Assembly: GCA_938075585.1 (NCBI GenBank)
Contig: CALJHG010000051.1
Coordinates: 1 to 36,446, forward strand
Direction of reading: 5' to 3'
DNA: 36,446 bases
Origin: an uncultured Gammaproteobacteria bacterium
Lineage (GTDB): Bacteria > Pseudomonadota > Gammaproteobacteria > Ga0077536
Positions within the stretch are counted from its first letter, which is position 1. Each line of letters starts with the position of its first letter. Below, one piece after another: positions 1-10,264 of the stretch. The notes under the pieces were generated by a model. That model searched no databases. It was not told the origin of the DNA and saw nothing but the letters and a program-made list of their open reading frames with translations. The translations under genes and the position numbers were made by a program.

Positions 1-11
1 GGAGACCATCA

Positions 12-779
12 TTGTCTGCGAATGCAATACCCAATTTCAAATTAGGCCTAGTTCTTTGTGACCATGTGCCTGACGAATTAACCCCCTGTTTTCATGATTA
101 CCCTAAAATGTTCGAGAAAGCGTTTACAAGTGCTGGTATCAATATTAAATGGCAGTTTTTTGATGTCACAAAAGAAGAATTGCCAACCAGCATCAATTTA
201 TGTGACGGTTATTTAATCTCAGGTAGTCGACACTCGGTGAATGACAATAAGCAATGGATAAACTCACTAATACTATTTTCCAAAGAGGTGCATGACGCGA
301 ATATACCTATAGTCGGGTTGTGCTTCGGACACCAAATCCTCGCTAAAGCGTTGCGAGGAAAGGTGGAGAAAGCGCGACAAGGATGGGGCATTGGCCACAA
401 ACAATATAAAGTAAATGGGCACGAAACTAACCTGTTGCTGGAAGCGGATTCAAATATCACTGTGCCGGTCTGTCATCAAGATCAGATTACCGAACTCCCG
501 AATGGATCAGTTCGCATTGCGTCCAATGAGCATTGTCAGAATTTTATTATATTTTTCGGGAATCATACTCTAGGAATTCAAGGGCACCCCGAATTTGAGA
601 CGGCATATCTTAATGCTCTAATCGAATATAAAAAAAACGAGTTAACCGATGAAGAGTATCTCATCGCCAAGCAATCTAGGCCTGACCTGGAGGATAGTAA
701 AATGTTAAGAAATATCATCTTGAACTTCTTCTTTCGGGTCACAAAGTCTGAACAAAAGTCTAATTCGAAGGGAATTTAA
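12..779 (+). CDS. Class I glutamine amidotransferase domain protein (GMP-synthase-like)
   Basis: This 255-residue cytoplasmic protein consists almost entirely of one class I glutamine amidotransferase fold. The nucleophile elbow GLCFGHQ places Cys104, and GHPEF places His192 and Glu194, so the Cys-His-Glu triad that releases ammonia from glutamine is complete. No synthetase domain is fused to it, so the acceptor must be a separate protein, or the enzyme acts as a hydrolase of gamma-glutamyl compounds; sequence alone does not decide. The start is a TTG six bases after GGAGA at the window edge. The reading frame stays open to base 1, so a slightly longer protein is possible. Its 3' end overlaps the convergent histidine kinase gene by 20 bases. 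The family call is secure and the substrate is unknown. Confidence 0.85.
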   Translation: MSANAIPNFKLGLVLCDHVPDELTPCFHDYPKMFEKAFTSAGINIKWQFFDVTKEELPTSINLCDGYLISGSRHSVNDNKQWINSLILFSKEVHDANIPIVGLCFGHQILAKALRGKVEKARQGWGIGHKQYKVNGHETNLLLEADSNITVPVCHQDQITELPNGSVRIASNEHCQNFIIFFGNHTLGIQGHPEFETAYLNALIEYKKNELTDEEYLIAKQSRPDLEDSKMLRNIILNFFFRVTKSEQKSNSKGI

Positions 780-2130
780 GCTCCACCATAAGTCCTGGAT
801 CATTACTCCGAAATGTTAAAGTTCCTCGGTGTAGCTCCACCACCGCTTTAACAACACTTAAGCCCAAGCCGCTGCCAGGTAACGACCGACTTTGATCTAA
901 ACGCGAGAATCGTTCTAGTACTCGGCCATATTCTTCTTCCGGAATACCAGGCCCATTATCGTAAATTTTTAATTGGACCTCATTATTTTCCTCGGTAGCT
1001 ACTAAGCCTACAGCGCCCTCGCTAGGAGAATTCTTTACTGCATTATCCAGTAAATTTGAGATCGCTTGAAACATCAAGTTTCTGTCACCATTTATAGTTA
1101 GTCTGGGGTCCGTATCTCTGACCAGCACCACATTGCGCTCATCCGCCACGCCTTGATAGAGATCTGCAGCGTCGGCCAAAATCACCGACAAGTCTATCTT
1201 TTCCAAAGTCGGGCTGTAAGAGCCAGATTCTATTCTGGCTATTCGTAACAGAGAAGCAAACGTTAGTAACAATTCATCCGCATCAGCCACACTGGATTCT
1301 AATTCCGCTCGCACTGTATCAGGACTACTGGCAGCAACCATCTCGATTTTATTACGCAAACGAGTGAGTGGTGTTCTAAGATCATGCGCAATATTATCGG
1401 AAACGTGCCTAACAGTACCTATTAAAGACTCAATCCTATCGAGCATTTCGTTCAAATGTTCAGCAAGCACGTCAAACTCATCCCCAGTCAACCTTGATTC
1501 GAGTCTTTTATCAAGTCCTCCATCTACAATCTCGCCCGTAGCTTTTGTAAACGCCGCGATGCGACGCAGAACCCTTCGGCTCATATACAGTCCGCCAAGT
1601 AAAGCAAAAATCAGTGTCAAACTGATTACCACTTGCAGCGAGCGCTTAAATACATTTTTTATTTGGCTGATTTCTTCGACGTTTCTCGCTACCAAGAATT
1701 GCACACCGTCAGGTAGCCTAGATATCCTACCTCGCGCAGGCACAACCGCTTCACTCTGAGGTAAAACATAAGTAAACTCGACCCAACCGTCATCGTCAGT
1801 TTTGGTAATTGGCCAAGATTTCAAATTTCCAGCTAAGGGTTGACCTTCGGGAGAGGCGAACTGGTATAACATCTTTCTAGTTAACCTTGCGCGCACAGAT
1901 AAGGTTTTAATTAACCAATCCAGTCCTCGCTCGCGATATACTTTTGATAGAACTCTGACTTCCTCTTCAACAATCCGATCCGTTTCTCTTACAACTACTC
2001 CTATGGTTGACCAATAGAAAAATAGTGCGAGAACACTTAGGGAGATACCAAACACAACCGTATAAGAAATAGTGAGTTGGAAGGTAGTAGTCCTAGCGAA
2101 CGCAAGAGTCTTTTTCAGAAATGAAGCCAA
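760..2130 (-). CDS. Two-component sensor histidine kinase
   Basis: This is a 456-residue inner-membrane kinase. A first membrane segment lies at about residues 17-40 and a second at about 165-183. Between them is a periplasmic sensor region of about 125 residues that I do not recognise. A HAMP linker follows (about 184-237). The HisKA box has phospho-acceptor His249 (AHDLRTPLTR), and the ATPase domain shows N box Asn363, G1 box DNGPGIP (391-397) and G2 box GSGLGL (419-424). All catalytic elements are present. The start is a TTG directly abutting the TAA of the regulator gene, with AGGA four bases before it inside the regulator's last codons, so translation is probably coupled. The partner is the upstream OmpR-type regulator. 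The signal is unknown. Confidence 0.9.
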   Translation of the reverse strand: MASFLKKTLAFARTTTFQLTISYTVVFGISLSVLALFFYWSTIGVVVRETDRIVEEEVRVLSKVYRERGLDWLIKTLSVRARLTRKMLYQFASPEGQPLAGNLKSWPITKTDDDGWVEFTYVLPQSEAVVPARGRISRLPDGVQFLVARNVEEISQIKNVFKRSLQVVISLTLIFALLGGLYMSRRVLRRIAAFTKATGEIVDGGLDKRLESRLTGDEFDVLAEHLNEMLDRIESLIGTVRHVSDNIAHDLRTPLTRLRNKIEMVAASSPDTVRAELESSVADADELLLTFASLLRIARIESGSYSPTLEKIDLSVILADAADLYQGVADERNVVLVRDTDPRLTINGDRNLMFQAISNLLDNAVKNSPSEGAVGLVATEENNEVQLKIYDNGPGIPEEEYGRVLERFSRLDQSRSLPGSGLGLSVVKAVVELHRGTLTFRSNDPGLMVELKFPSN

Positions 2131-2811
2131 TTAATCCTGCTCTTTGGATAAACGGTAACCTGCTCCACGAACCGTATGTAAAAGTGGATAAGCGAACCCT
2201 TTATCTATCTTGCCGCGCAACCTACTTACATGCACATCAATTACATTTGTTTGTGGATCAAAATGATAATCCCACACATGTTCAAGCAACATAGTCCGTG
2301 TTATGACTTGATCAGCATGCCTCATCAAGTATTCTAGCAAACGAAACTCTCTAGGCTGTAAATCAATGGAGCTACCGCCTCTGCTCACTCCGCGGGTAAT
2401 CAGATTCATTTCTAAATCACCCAGACATAACAAAGTTTCTGGCCCATCAGGCGATGTTCTTCTGCACAAGGCGTCCACTCGCGCCTCCATTTCGCTAAAT
2501 GCAAAAGGTTTTACTAAGTAATCGTCTGCTCCGGCTTTCAAGCCATCGACACGATGGTCTATTTCACCTAGTGCACTAAGAATAAGAATGGGAACTTTAT
2601 TTCCTGAGGCTCGCAGTGTTCTTACTATAGTCAACCCATCAACGACTGGGAGCATTCTATCTAGAATGACTAAATCGAAATTTCCAGTCGTAGCCATGTA
2701 TAAACCGTCCCGACCATCGCTAGCCGTGTCTACCAGATGACCACTCTGCAGCAATCCATTACATATGAAGTCAGCGGTATCCTTATCATCTTCAACTACC
2801 AGCAAGTGCAT
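2131..2811 (-). CDS. OmpR/PhoB-family response regulator
   Basis: This DNA-binding regulator forms a two-component pair with the downstream kinase. The receiver domain has the acidic pocket VVEDD near the N-terminus, phospho-acceptor Asp in the ILDRMLP motif (about residue 51) and the conserved Lys in LVKPF (about 101). A winged-helix output domain follows (about 125-225), ending in the recognition-helix region VHVSRLRGKID. The start used here is the second of two ATGs, because GAGGA precedes it with normal spacing, whereas the first ATG (base 2817) overlaps the ribosome site. The size (226 residues) fits the family. Targets are unknown. The 255-base region upstream could hold its promoter, but I see no convincing operator repeat there. 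Confidence 0.9.
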   Translation of the reverse strand: MHLLVVEDDKDTADFICNGLLQSGHLVDTASDGRDGLYMATTGNFDLVILDRMLPVVDGLTIVRTLRASGNKVPILILSALGEIDHRVDGLKAGADDYLVKPFAFSEMEARVDALCRRTSPDGPETLLCLGDLEMNLITRGVSRGGSSIDLQPREFRLLEYLMRHADQVITRTMLLEHVWDYHFDPQTNVIDVHVSRLRGKIDKGFAYPLLHTVRGAGYRLSKEQD

Positions 2812-3018
2812 TACCATCCTCAGCAGAAAATTATCAACTTTTTACGTGTATCAATTGATACTACCCTACCAACCGACAACTTTCTTATTGATTAAAATTT
2901 TTTAATGCAACGAACACATATCTGTAATATTGGGCCTGTATTCTATGCGAGATGACAGAATGTATTTCACGTCACAGTTGTTACGATAAGGTTCCCCGCC
3001 CTTTTTAGAGTAATAATT

Positions 3019-3065
3019 CTTCTTGTCTCTAAGCCATCTTATCTCCTTGGCTTAGCGGCAAGAAG
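3019..3065 (-). terminator. Hairpin downstream of cysK, probable terminator
   Basis: An imperfect inverted repeat begins eight bases past the cysK stop codon. The inner stem CTAAGCCA/TGGCTTAG is 8 bp with an 11-base loop. The outer stem CTTCTTG/CAAGAAG is 7 bp, separated from it by a 3x3 internal loop. On the minus strand the 3' tail is AT-rich (AATTATTA) but not a clean run of T, so this may be a weak intrinsic terminator or a 3' stabilising structure. Confidence 0.45.
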
Positions 3066-3072
3066 CGATTTT

Positions 3073-4029
3073 TCATGCTTGTATATCTTCAAACATCACA
3101 CTCGACAAGTATCTTTCCCCTGCGTCAGGAAGTACTACCACTATAGTTTTACCCGCAAATTCCTCGGACTGCGCTATACGGGTCGCTGCCTCTGCGGCCG
3201 CCCCACACGAGATACCACACAGTAATCCTTCTTCTTTGGCTAGTCGCCTTCCCATCGCAACGGCCTCATCGTTTGAAACCTTCTCAACTCGGTCAATCAT
3301 AGATAAATCAAGCGCACCAGGAATAAAGCCAGGGCCAATGCCTTGGATCTTATGAGGACCAGGACTTAATTCTTTTCCTTCTAAGGTTTGGCTGATAATT
3401 GGACTTTCAGAAGGTTCCACCGCAACACTTAAAATTGCTTTACCACATGTGTTTTTAATATACCTACTCACGCCTGTAATAGTTCCGCCCGTCCCAACAC
3501 CCGAAACGAGCACATCAATTTTGCCATCTGATTGCGACCAAATTTCCGGCCCAGTAGTCTTTTCATGAATCGCGGGATTAGCAGGGTTCTCAAACTGTTG
3601 TGGCATGTAGTACCTTTGGGGATCTGTGCGTACTAGTGCCTCAGCCTCAGCAATAGCCCCTTTCATACCTTTTGCACCATCAGTTAACACAAGGTTTGCT
3701 CCAAATGCCTTAAGTACTTTCCGTCTTTCAAGGCTCATCGTCTCCGGCATTGTCAAAGTCAACTTGTAACCTCTTGCCGCACACACATACGCTAATGCTA
3801 TTCCGGTATTGCCACTAGTTGGCTCAACTATCTCAACCCCATTTCCTAAGATCCCTTTTTCCTCGGCATCCCAGATCATAGCCGCCCCAATTCGACATTT
3901 TACAGAGTATGCTGGGTTTCGACCTTCTATTTTAGCCAGAACAATCGCGGCACTTTCGCCGATCACTCTATTAAGTCGGACCATCGGTGTGTCGCCTATC
4001 GCCAGAGAGTTGTCTTCATAATACGCCAT
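3073..4029 (-). CDS. cysK: Cysteine synthase A (O-acetylserine sulfhydrylase)
   Basis: This cytoplasmic PLP enzyme makes L-cysteine from O-acetylserine and sulfide, the last step of sulfur assimilation. It is 318 residues, close to the usual 320 or so. The PLP lysine is Lys44 in YSVKCRIGA, the substrate loop is PTSGNTG (about 70-76) and the PLP phosphate loop is [10 protein letters not shown] (177-186). The C-terminal GISCGAA corresponds to GISSGAA in enterobacterial CysK: the Ser that contacts the PLP ring nitrogen is kept and the next Ser is Cys. The start ATG has GGAG nine bases upstream. It lies 42 bases downstream of an LLM oxidoreductase gene on the same strand, which suggests co-transcription and raises the possibility that the LLM supplies sulfur from an organic source (inference). 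Confidence 0.95.
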   Translation of the reverse strand: MAYYEDNSLAIGDTPMVRLNRVIGESAAIVLAKIEGRNPAYSVKCRIGAAMIWDAEEKGILGNGVEIVEPTSGNTGIALAYVCAARGYKLTLTMPETMSLERRKVLKAFGANLVLTDGAKGMKGAIAEAEALVRTDPQRYYMPQQFENPANPAIHEKTTGPEIWSQSDGKIDVLVSGVGTGGTITGVSRYIKNTCGKAILSVAVEPSESPIISQTLEGKELSPGPHKIQGIGPGFIPGALDLSMIDRVEKVSNDEAVAMGRRLAKEEGLLCGISCGAAAEAATRIAQSEEFAGKTIVVVLPDAGERYLSSVMFEDIQA

Positions 4030-4071
4030 TCACTTTATCTCCATCAGCCTTATTTTAAGTAACGTGCAATT

Positions 4072-5085
4072 CTATAGGTTAGGAATAACCTTTTCCCCAA
4101 ACATTCGGATATCTTGCAGTGCTTCCTCTTGACTCGGACCGCCAGGTTGTCGCATTCTCAGCATCACATAATCTGGTTGAACAACTTCTTTCCACATTTG
4201 CAACTGCTCTAGACACTGCTCCGGAGAACCCGCTATCAGGCGCTCTTTAGCTAAAAGGTCAAAAGACAAATCATCGGCGCATGTAACGCCCTCAAGATGT
4301 TTATCAGACACATAGGCCCCACCCTCATAATAATATCTATGCGTAATCATAGTCGGCTCACTTTTCGCCACACATTCTTCCCAGGTCCCTCCAACCACAC
4401 AGTCCCTCATGAGCACAATATAGGGCTTCCGGTTGTTCTTTTTGGCTTCGGCGCGATACTGATCGGCGTAACTTTTGATAATATCAAGAGACTGTATTGG
4501 GTCTGCAATCCAACCATCGCCCATTCTACCAGCCCTCTCCAAACCGACTGGAACCCAACCCGCCATCCAGATCGGAGGACCGGATTCTTGAAAGGCTGCA
4601 GGTGTTACGCGCACGTTCTCGATCGTATGATATTTGCTGTCATAACTAAATGGCTTACCTTTCCACGCCTCTCTTAGAATTTCTACACATTCCTCCGTAC
4701 GCCCAGCCCTTTGCTTTAAAGGCACTCCGAACGCGTCAAAATCAGGCGGCTGATAACCTATTCCTACCGCCGCCACCATTCGTCCCTTTGTGGCTTGATC
4801 TATGACGGCTATATCTTCCGCCAGCCTGATGGGGTGGTACAAGGGTGCTAACAGTACGCAAGTACCAACTTTAATCTTAGTAGTTCTGGCCCCTATCATT
4901 CCCGCAAGAAGAACTGGGGAAGGTAGATAATTGTCTTCCTGCTGGTGGTGTTCTGTAAAAAAGAAACCATCAAACCCAACTTCTTCACATAGCTCGGCTT
5001 GCTCAGCTAGTTCGTCAAGCATTCCCGAAACATTACCTTCATCTGAGACATCCTGCGTGCATGGAAAATAACCGACTGGCAACAT
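4072..5085 (-). CDS. LLM-class flavin-dependent oxidoreductase
   Basis: This 337-residue member of the bacterial luciferase-like superfamily has a TIM barrel that uses reduced FMN or coenzyme F420. Family signs are the N-terminal segment with FFFTEHHQ (about 41-48), the strand VGTCVLLAPLYHPIRLAEDIAVID (split by a turn), the AAVGIGYQP segment and the PPIWMAGW strand. The C-terminus has the usual GSPEQCLEQL helix start. It is full length. The start ATG has GGAG nine bases upstream. It is followed by cysK after 42 bases, whereas 91 bases separate it from srkA upstream, so LLM-cysK may be its own transcript. Possible roles are oxygen-dependent cleavage of an organosulfur or other substrate, or an F420-dependent reduction; the sequence does not tell which cofactor is used. 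Confidence 0.85.
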   Translation of the reverse strand: MLPVGYFPCTQDVSDEGNVSGMLDELAEQAELCEEVGFDGFFFTEHHQQEDNYLPSPVLLAGMIGARTTKIKVGTCVLLAPLYHPIRLAEDIAVIDQATKGRMVAAVGIGYQPPDFDAFGVPLKQRAGRTEECVEILREAWKGKPFSYDSKYHTIENVRVTPAAFQESGPPIWMAGWVPVGLERAGRMGDGWIADPIQSLDIIKSYADQYRAEAKKNNRKPYIVLMRDCVVGGTWEECVAKSEPTMITHRYYYEGGAYVSDKHLEGVTCADDLSFDLLAKERLIAGSPEQCLEQLQMWKEVVQPDYVMLRMRQPGGPSQEEALQDIRMFGEKVIPNL

Positions 5086-5176
5086 TTTCTACGACTCCTT
5101 ATTAATATTCATCTGTGATCTTCTCATGGTCTCAAATATCGAATCCTGAAGCCACTATTTATTGAGATAGTCTTTT

Positions 5177-6154
5177 CTAGTAATCAATTTTTTCACGCAA
5201 TTCGAACAATTGTTCTCGCAGTTCTAAGATATGCTTTTCCCAGTACTTTTGACTATGAAACCAAGGAAAGGCCAACGGAAAAGCTGGGTCGGACCAACGT
5301 CGAGCCATCCATGCAGAGTAGCCAATAATCCGTAAAGTACGTAATGTTGGAATCATCCTTAATTCTCTATAATCGAAGTCTCTAAATTCCTGGTAGCCCT
5401 CTAAAATGGAGTCAAGTTGAGTTTGTTGCTCGAATTGGTCACCGGACAATAGCATCCAGAGATCCTGGACAGACAGCGCCATACGCGCGTCGTCAAAATC
5501 GACAAAGTTTGGGAGGTCATCTCGCCATAATAGATTGCCAGAGTGACAGTCGCCGTGAGCGCGAATTTTTGAAAGTTTTATTGCAATCTCCAGATCGGAC
5601 TCTATCAGCTCTGAAATAGCCTTGATCAGCTCAACATACGCTGGCCTGAGATCGCTTGGAATAAATTGACTCGAAATTAGTTGCGTATCTAGCTCAAGGT
5701 TAGCAACAGTCGCGATTGAAGGACGATGGGCGAACCTCGATCGAGAACCAATCGTGTGTATCCTAGCCAGAAAGCGACCTATCGTTTTTAGGTTGTCTAT
5801 GGACGAAAGCTCGGGCGCTCTTCCACCTCTGCGCTGAAACACTGCAAGTCGGAAATCATCAACCACTGTTATAGACTCACCCTGTGCGTTCAAAAGAGGC
5901 GCCACAACCGGAAGTTCGGCAGATGTCAATTCGAAGCAAAACTCATGTTCCTCAACGATAGCACTGTAGCTCCAGCGCTTCGGGCGATAAAATTTGACGA
6001 CTACAGGAACATCGTTTTCGATACCAACTTGATAGACTCTATTCTCATAGCTGTTGAGCGCCATCAGATGGCCATCGGGCTCCAACCCAAAAACCTCTAC
6101 CGAGCTTAAAATAAAGTCGGGCGTGAGTTCTTTAAAATAATGAGGGTCGCCCAC
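5177..6154 (-). CDS. srkA: Stress response serine/threonine protein kinase SrkA (YihE/RdoA)
   Basis: This 325-residue cytoplasmic kinase of the aminoglycoside-phosphotransferase-like fold matches E. coli SrkA in length and layout. The ATP lysine is Lys54 (VVVKFYRP). The catalytic loop HGDCHSGN gives Asp202 and Asn207, and the metal-binding Asp219 lies in FVDFDD. In E. coli the family phosphorylates proteins and protects cells during envelope and oxidative stress. The start is a GTG, five bases after the stop of the upstream LLM gene, so the two are probably translated from one message; no strong ribosome site precedes it. Grouping with LLM oxidoreductases is unusual and may only reflect dense packing. 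Confidence 0.88.
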   Translation of the reverse strand: MGDPHYFKELTPDFILSSVEVFGLEPDGHLMALNSYENRVYQVGIENDVPVVVKFYRPKRWSYSAIVEEHEFCFELTSAELPVVAPLLNAQGESITVVDDFRLAVFQRRGGRAPELSSIDNLKTIGRFLARIHTIGSRSRFAHRPSIATVANLELDTQLISSQFIPSDLRPAYVELIKAISELIESDLEIAIKLSKIRAHGDCHSGNLLWRDDLPNFVDFDDARMALSVQDLWMLLSGDQFEQQTQLDSILEGYQEFRDFDYRELRMIPTLRTLRIIGYSAWMARRWSDPAFPLAFPWFHSQKYWEKHILELREQLFELREKIDY

Positions 6155-6159
6155 TAAAC

Positions 6160-7005
6160 TTAAATGAGTACTCTTTCTTTTAACTCAACGATTTTATCCA
6201 GAACCGGTAATACTGTCTCCCGTCCTTCAGACGGCAATCCAAAAATAACATGGTTATAACCGAAAGATAATTGTTCTTCTAATTCCTTCGGGCTTTGAGG
6301 CGCGAGGAACAATGCCAAGTCCAAGTCTGCATATGCCTTTCCACTCTTTTCGCAAGCCTCTTTGACCAGATCCACTGTCCCTTCTCCAGGCCGCCCCCCG
6401 ATAGGAAGCCATCCGTCGCCATATTCTGCAATTCTAGCTGGCGCATACTTTGAGTTTGAGCCTATCCAAATTGGCGGACCACCGGCTTGGATGGGTTTGG
6501 GGAAAGACCACATTTTTTCAAATTCAACAAAGTCACCGTGAAACTCTGGTTCTTCTTCAGCCCATATAGTTTTCATAGCCAGAATACGTTCTCGCAAGAT
6601 CTTCCATCTCAAGTTAAATGGCGTGCCATGATTTTCAACTTCGGGCTTATTCCAACCCGCTCCGACACCAAATATAAACCGCCCATTGGATAGCCTGTCT
6701 ATTGTTGCAACTTCTTTAGCCAGCGTGATGGGATGTCGCTGGCTAACTAAACAGATCCCGGTCCCTAGCCTAATCCTCTCAGTTACAGCTGCGCACGCCC
6801 CCAAGGCAACAAAAGGGTCATACGTCCTTAAGTACATCGATGGCACTTGTCCATCCGGAAAAAACGGCGAGCTGGTGTCAAGCGGTATATGAGTATGCTC
6901 GGGGAGAAATAACGTATCTAGGCCTCTTGCCTCTACTTCTTTTGCTAACTCAGCCGGTTGTATGGATTCATCCGTCGCAAAAATTATTACTCCGCTAGCT
7001 ACCAT
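6160..7005 (-). CDS. LLM-class (F420-type) oxidoreductase
   Basis: This 281-residue luciferase-like protein belongs to the shorter subgroup often annotated as F420-dependent (TIGR03619-like). It has the characteristic LFLPEHTHIP segment (about 32-41), RLGTGICLVSQRHP, the FIFGVGAGWN loop and GGPPIWIGS. It is complete. The start ATG is preceded by a weak GAG. It sits 39 bases after the SDR gene and five bases before srkA, inside the run that begins with thiC. The subgroup assignment is by family pattern only; binding of F420 rather than FMN is inferred and would require that the organism makes F420, which this window cannot show. Confidence 0.8.
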   Translation of the reverse strand: MVASGVIIFATDESIQPAELAKEVEARGLDTLFLPEHTHIPLDTSSPFFPDGQVPSMYLRTYDPFVALGACAAVTERIRLGTGICLVSQRHPITLAKEVATIDRLSNGRFIFGVGAGWNKPEVENHGTPFNLRWKILRERILAMKTIWAEEEPEFHGDFVEFEKMWSFPKPIQAGGPPIWIGSNSKYAPARIAEYGDGWLPIGGRPGEGTVDLVKEACEKSGKAYADLDLALFLAPQSPKELEEQLSFGYNHVIFGLPSEGRETVLPVLDKIVELKERVLI

Positions 7006-7044
7006 AATTTATCTCGTGTTTTTTAAATTTTAGTTTTGTCATTC

Positions 7045-7791
7045 TCACCATTCCATCCCGTTCCCATTACGAGTAGATGAAAAAAATTCACCTGTTGGAC
7101 CGTCATCTGGTAATGTTGCCAACATTACCGCGGTACTGGCACCCTCTGCAACGCTAAGGGGCGCATCATCTGTCCCCATGTCAGTGCGACACCAACCAGG
7201 GGATGCAGAATTGACTTTAAAGTTAGTGTCTATAACTTCTTTAGCGAATAGCGTGGTTAACGCATTAATTGCTACTTTAGATGACTGATACGCAGGGCCC
7301 ATTACACCGTAAACGATAGATTCACGATTATTTATATTACTTAACGAACCCATATCACTCGATATGTTCACAATTCGGGGCGCCGGACTTTTAAGCATAA
7401 GCGGGAAAAATTCCCTGATAATCTCAAACGGTCCGAAAAAATTTGCGTCAAATGTATCTCGTATTTCTTTAACAGTTAGCGCGCTGGGCATGGTTCCCCA
7501 TTCTTCCTCAAAGGTCCCGGCATTATTCACCAGAACGTCTAAACAGTTAACCAAATTGCTAATCGTCTTTACAGCCGCTGCGATACTTCCCGAATCAGTC
7601 GCGTCTAACTGTATTGGAGTCACCTCAGCAATCTCAAGCGCTATTAGTTGACCTGCAGCCTCTTTCCCTTTTTCAATATCACGGCATCCCAGAAATATTT
7701 TGTATCCTTTCTGACCTAGCTGCCGACAGATTTCTAAACCTAAGCCCCTATTTGCGCCGGTAACAAAAGCACTCCGATTACCATTTGTCAT
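7045..7791 (-). CDS. Short-chain dehydrogenase/reductase, carbonyl-reductase-like
   Basis: This 248-residue NAD(P)-dependent oxidoreductase has a Rossmann motif TGANRGLG near the N-terminus, the NNAG motif, the catalytic Ser in NISSDMG and the Tyr/Lys pair in AYQSSK. The bases GANRGLG and the long segment before YxxxK resemble carbonyl reductase-like SDRs. The start chosen is the ATG seven bases after a strong GGGAGGT ribosome site. A TTG 15 bases upstream lies before that site and is unlikely. The gene begins 18 bases after the thiC stop, so it is very likely on the TPP-riboswitch-controlled transcript. Its substrate is unknown, and a role connected with thiamine is possible but not supported beyond position. 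Confidence 0.85.
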   Translation of the reverse strand: MTNGNRSAFVTGANRGLGLEICRQLGQKGYKIFLGCRDIEKGKEAAGQLIALEIAEVTPIQLDATDSGSIAAAVKTISNLVNCLDVLVNNAGTFEEEWGTMPSALTVKEIRDTFDANFFGPFEIIREFFPLMLKSPAPRIVNISSDMGSLSNINNRESIVYGVMGPAYQSSKVAINALTTLFAKEVIDTNFKVNSASPGWCRTDMGTDDAPLSVAEGASTAVMLATLPDDGPTGEFFSSTRNGNGMEW

Positions 7792-7809
7792 TTCTTTACC
7801 TCCCAAACA

Positions 7810-9762
<1,953 letters not shown>

Positions 9763-9764
9763 CC

Positions 9765-9847
9765 ATGCTTTCCTAATTTGTGGTTAACAACTCAGGTTCA
9801 AAGGGTATGTTCTCAGCTTTGATTAAACATTAAAGCACCCCTAGCCT
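9765..9847 (-). ncRNA. TPP riboswitch aptamer (THI element)
   Basis: On the minus strand the conserved THI-box blocks occur in order: CTAGGGGTGC, then GCTGAGA, then ACCCTTTGAACCTGA, then a P4-like stem TTGT/ACAA and the 3' block TTAGGAAAGC. GGGGT pairs with ACCC to form P2, and GCTTT pairs with AAAGC to form the P3-like stem. The aptamer lies about 70 bases upstream of the thiC ATG, the expected place. It is known to bind thiamine pyrophosphate. Confidence is high because both sequence blocks and the neighbouring gene agree. Confidence 0.93.
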
Positions 9848-9859
9848 CTCGGCACTGTA

Positions 9860-9888
9860 ACTATGTACGCTTAGCAGCGCAGATGCAA
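9860..9888 (-). promoter_or_regulatory. Possible thiC promoter
   Basis: On the minus strand TTGCAT (9883-9888) and CATAGT (9860-9865) are spaced by 17 bases and resemble sigma-70 -35 and -10 boxes (3/6 and 4/6 matches). A start about seven bases further would fall just before the riboswitch aptamer, which is where it should be. The match is weak. Confidence 0.3.
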
Positions 9889-9960
9889 GCTGAGATTGCC
9901 TCACACCACTTCAAAATTAAGCTAACTTAGACTAATGATCCACATATCTAGCAAATAAAC

Positions 9961-9992
9961 TACTCTCTAGCCCACAATTGGGCTAGAGAGTA
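9961..9992. repeat. Perfect 14-bp inverted repeat (stable hairpin)
   Basis: Bases 9961-9974 (TACTCTCTAGCCCA) are the exact reverse complement of 9979-9992, with a four-base loop CAAT. On the plus strand the hairpin is followed by AAAAAA; on the minus strand it is followed by the T-rich AGTTTATTT. It lies between two divergently transcribed genes, where a terminator is not needed for either. It could stop antisense transcription towards thiC, encode a small structured RNA, or be a protein-binding site. Confidence 0.6.
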
Positions 9993-10264
9993 AAAAATGA
10001 AGAGTCAAGGGTTCTCTTCATATGCAGGTACCGCTAGGGAGACTGGGCGGTACATGTACGTAATATAGTTCGCTTCTGATTACCCACAGGTGACCAGTGC
10101 ATTAACAATTTTTAACCTATGTCCTAGCTACAATGTACCAGTTCGCTATTCGTCCTCGAAGAAATTGACAAACATAGGTATACAAACCTAAAGCGTCGTA
10201 GTACCTTTTTGAGGCACCAACATAGCAATATACTATCGTATCCTCGTCAACGCGGAGTAAATTA

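Noticed and set aside
4297-4677. Plus-strand open frame of 126 codons inside the first LLM gene
   Set aside because: It is antisense to a full-length oxidoreductase, with no initiation signal.
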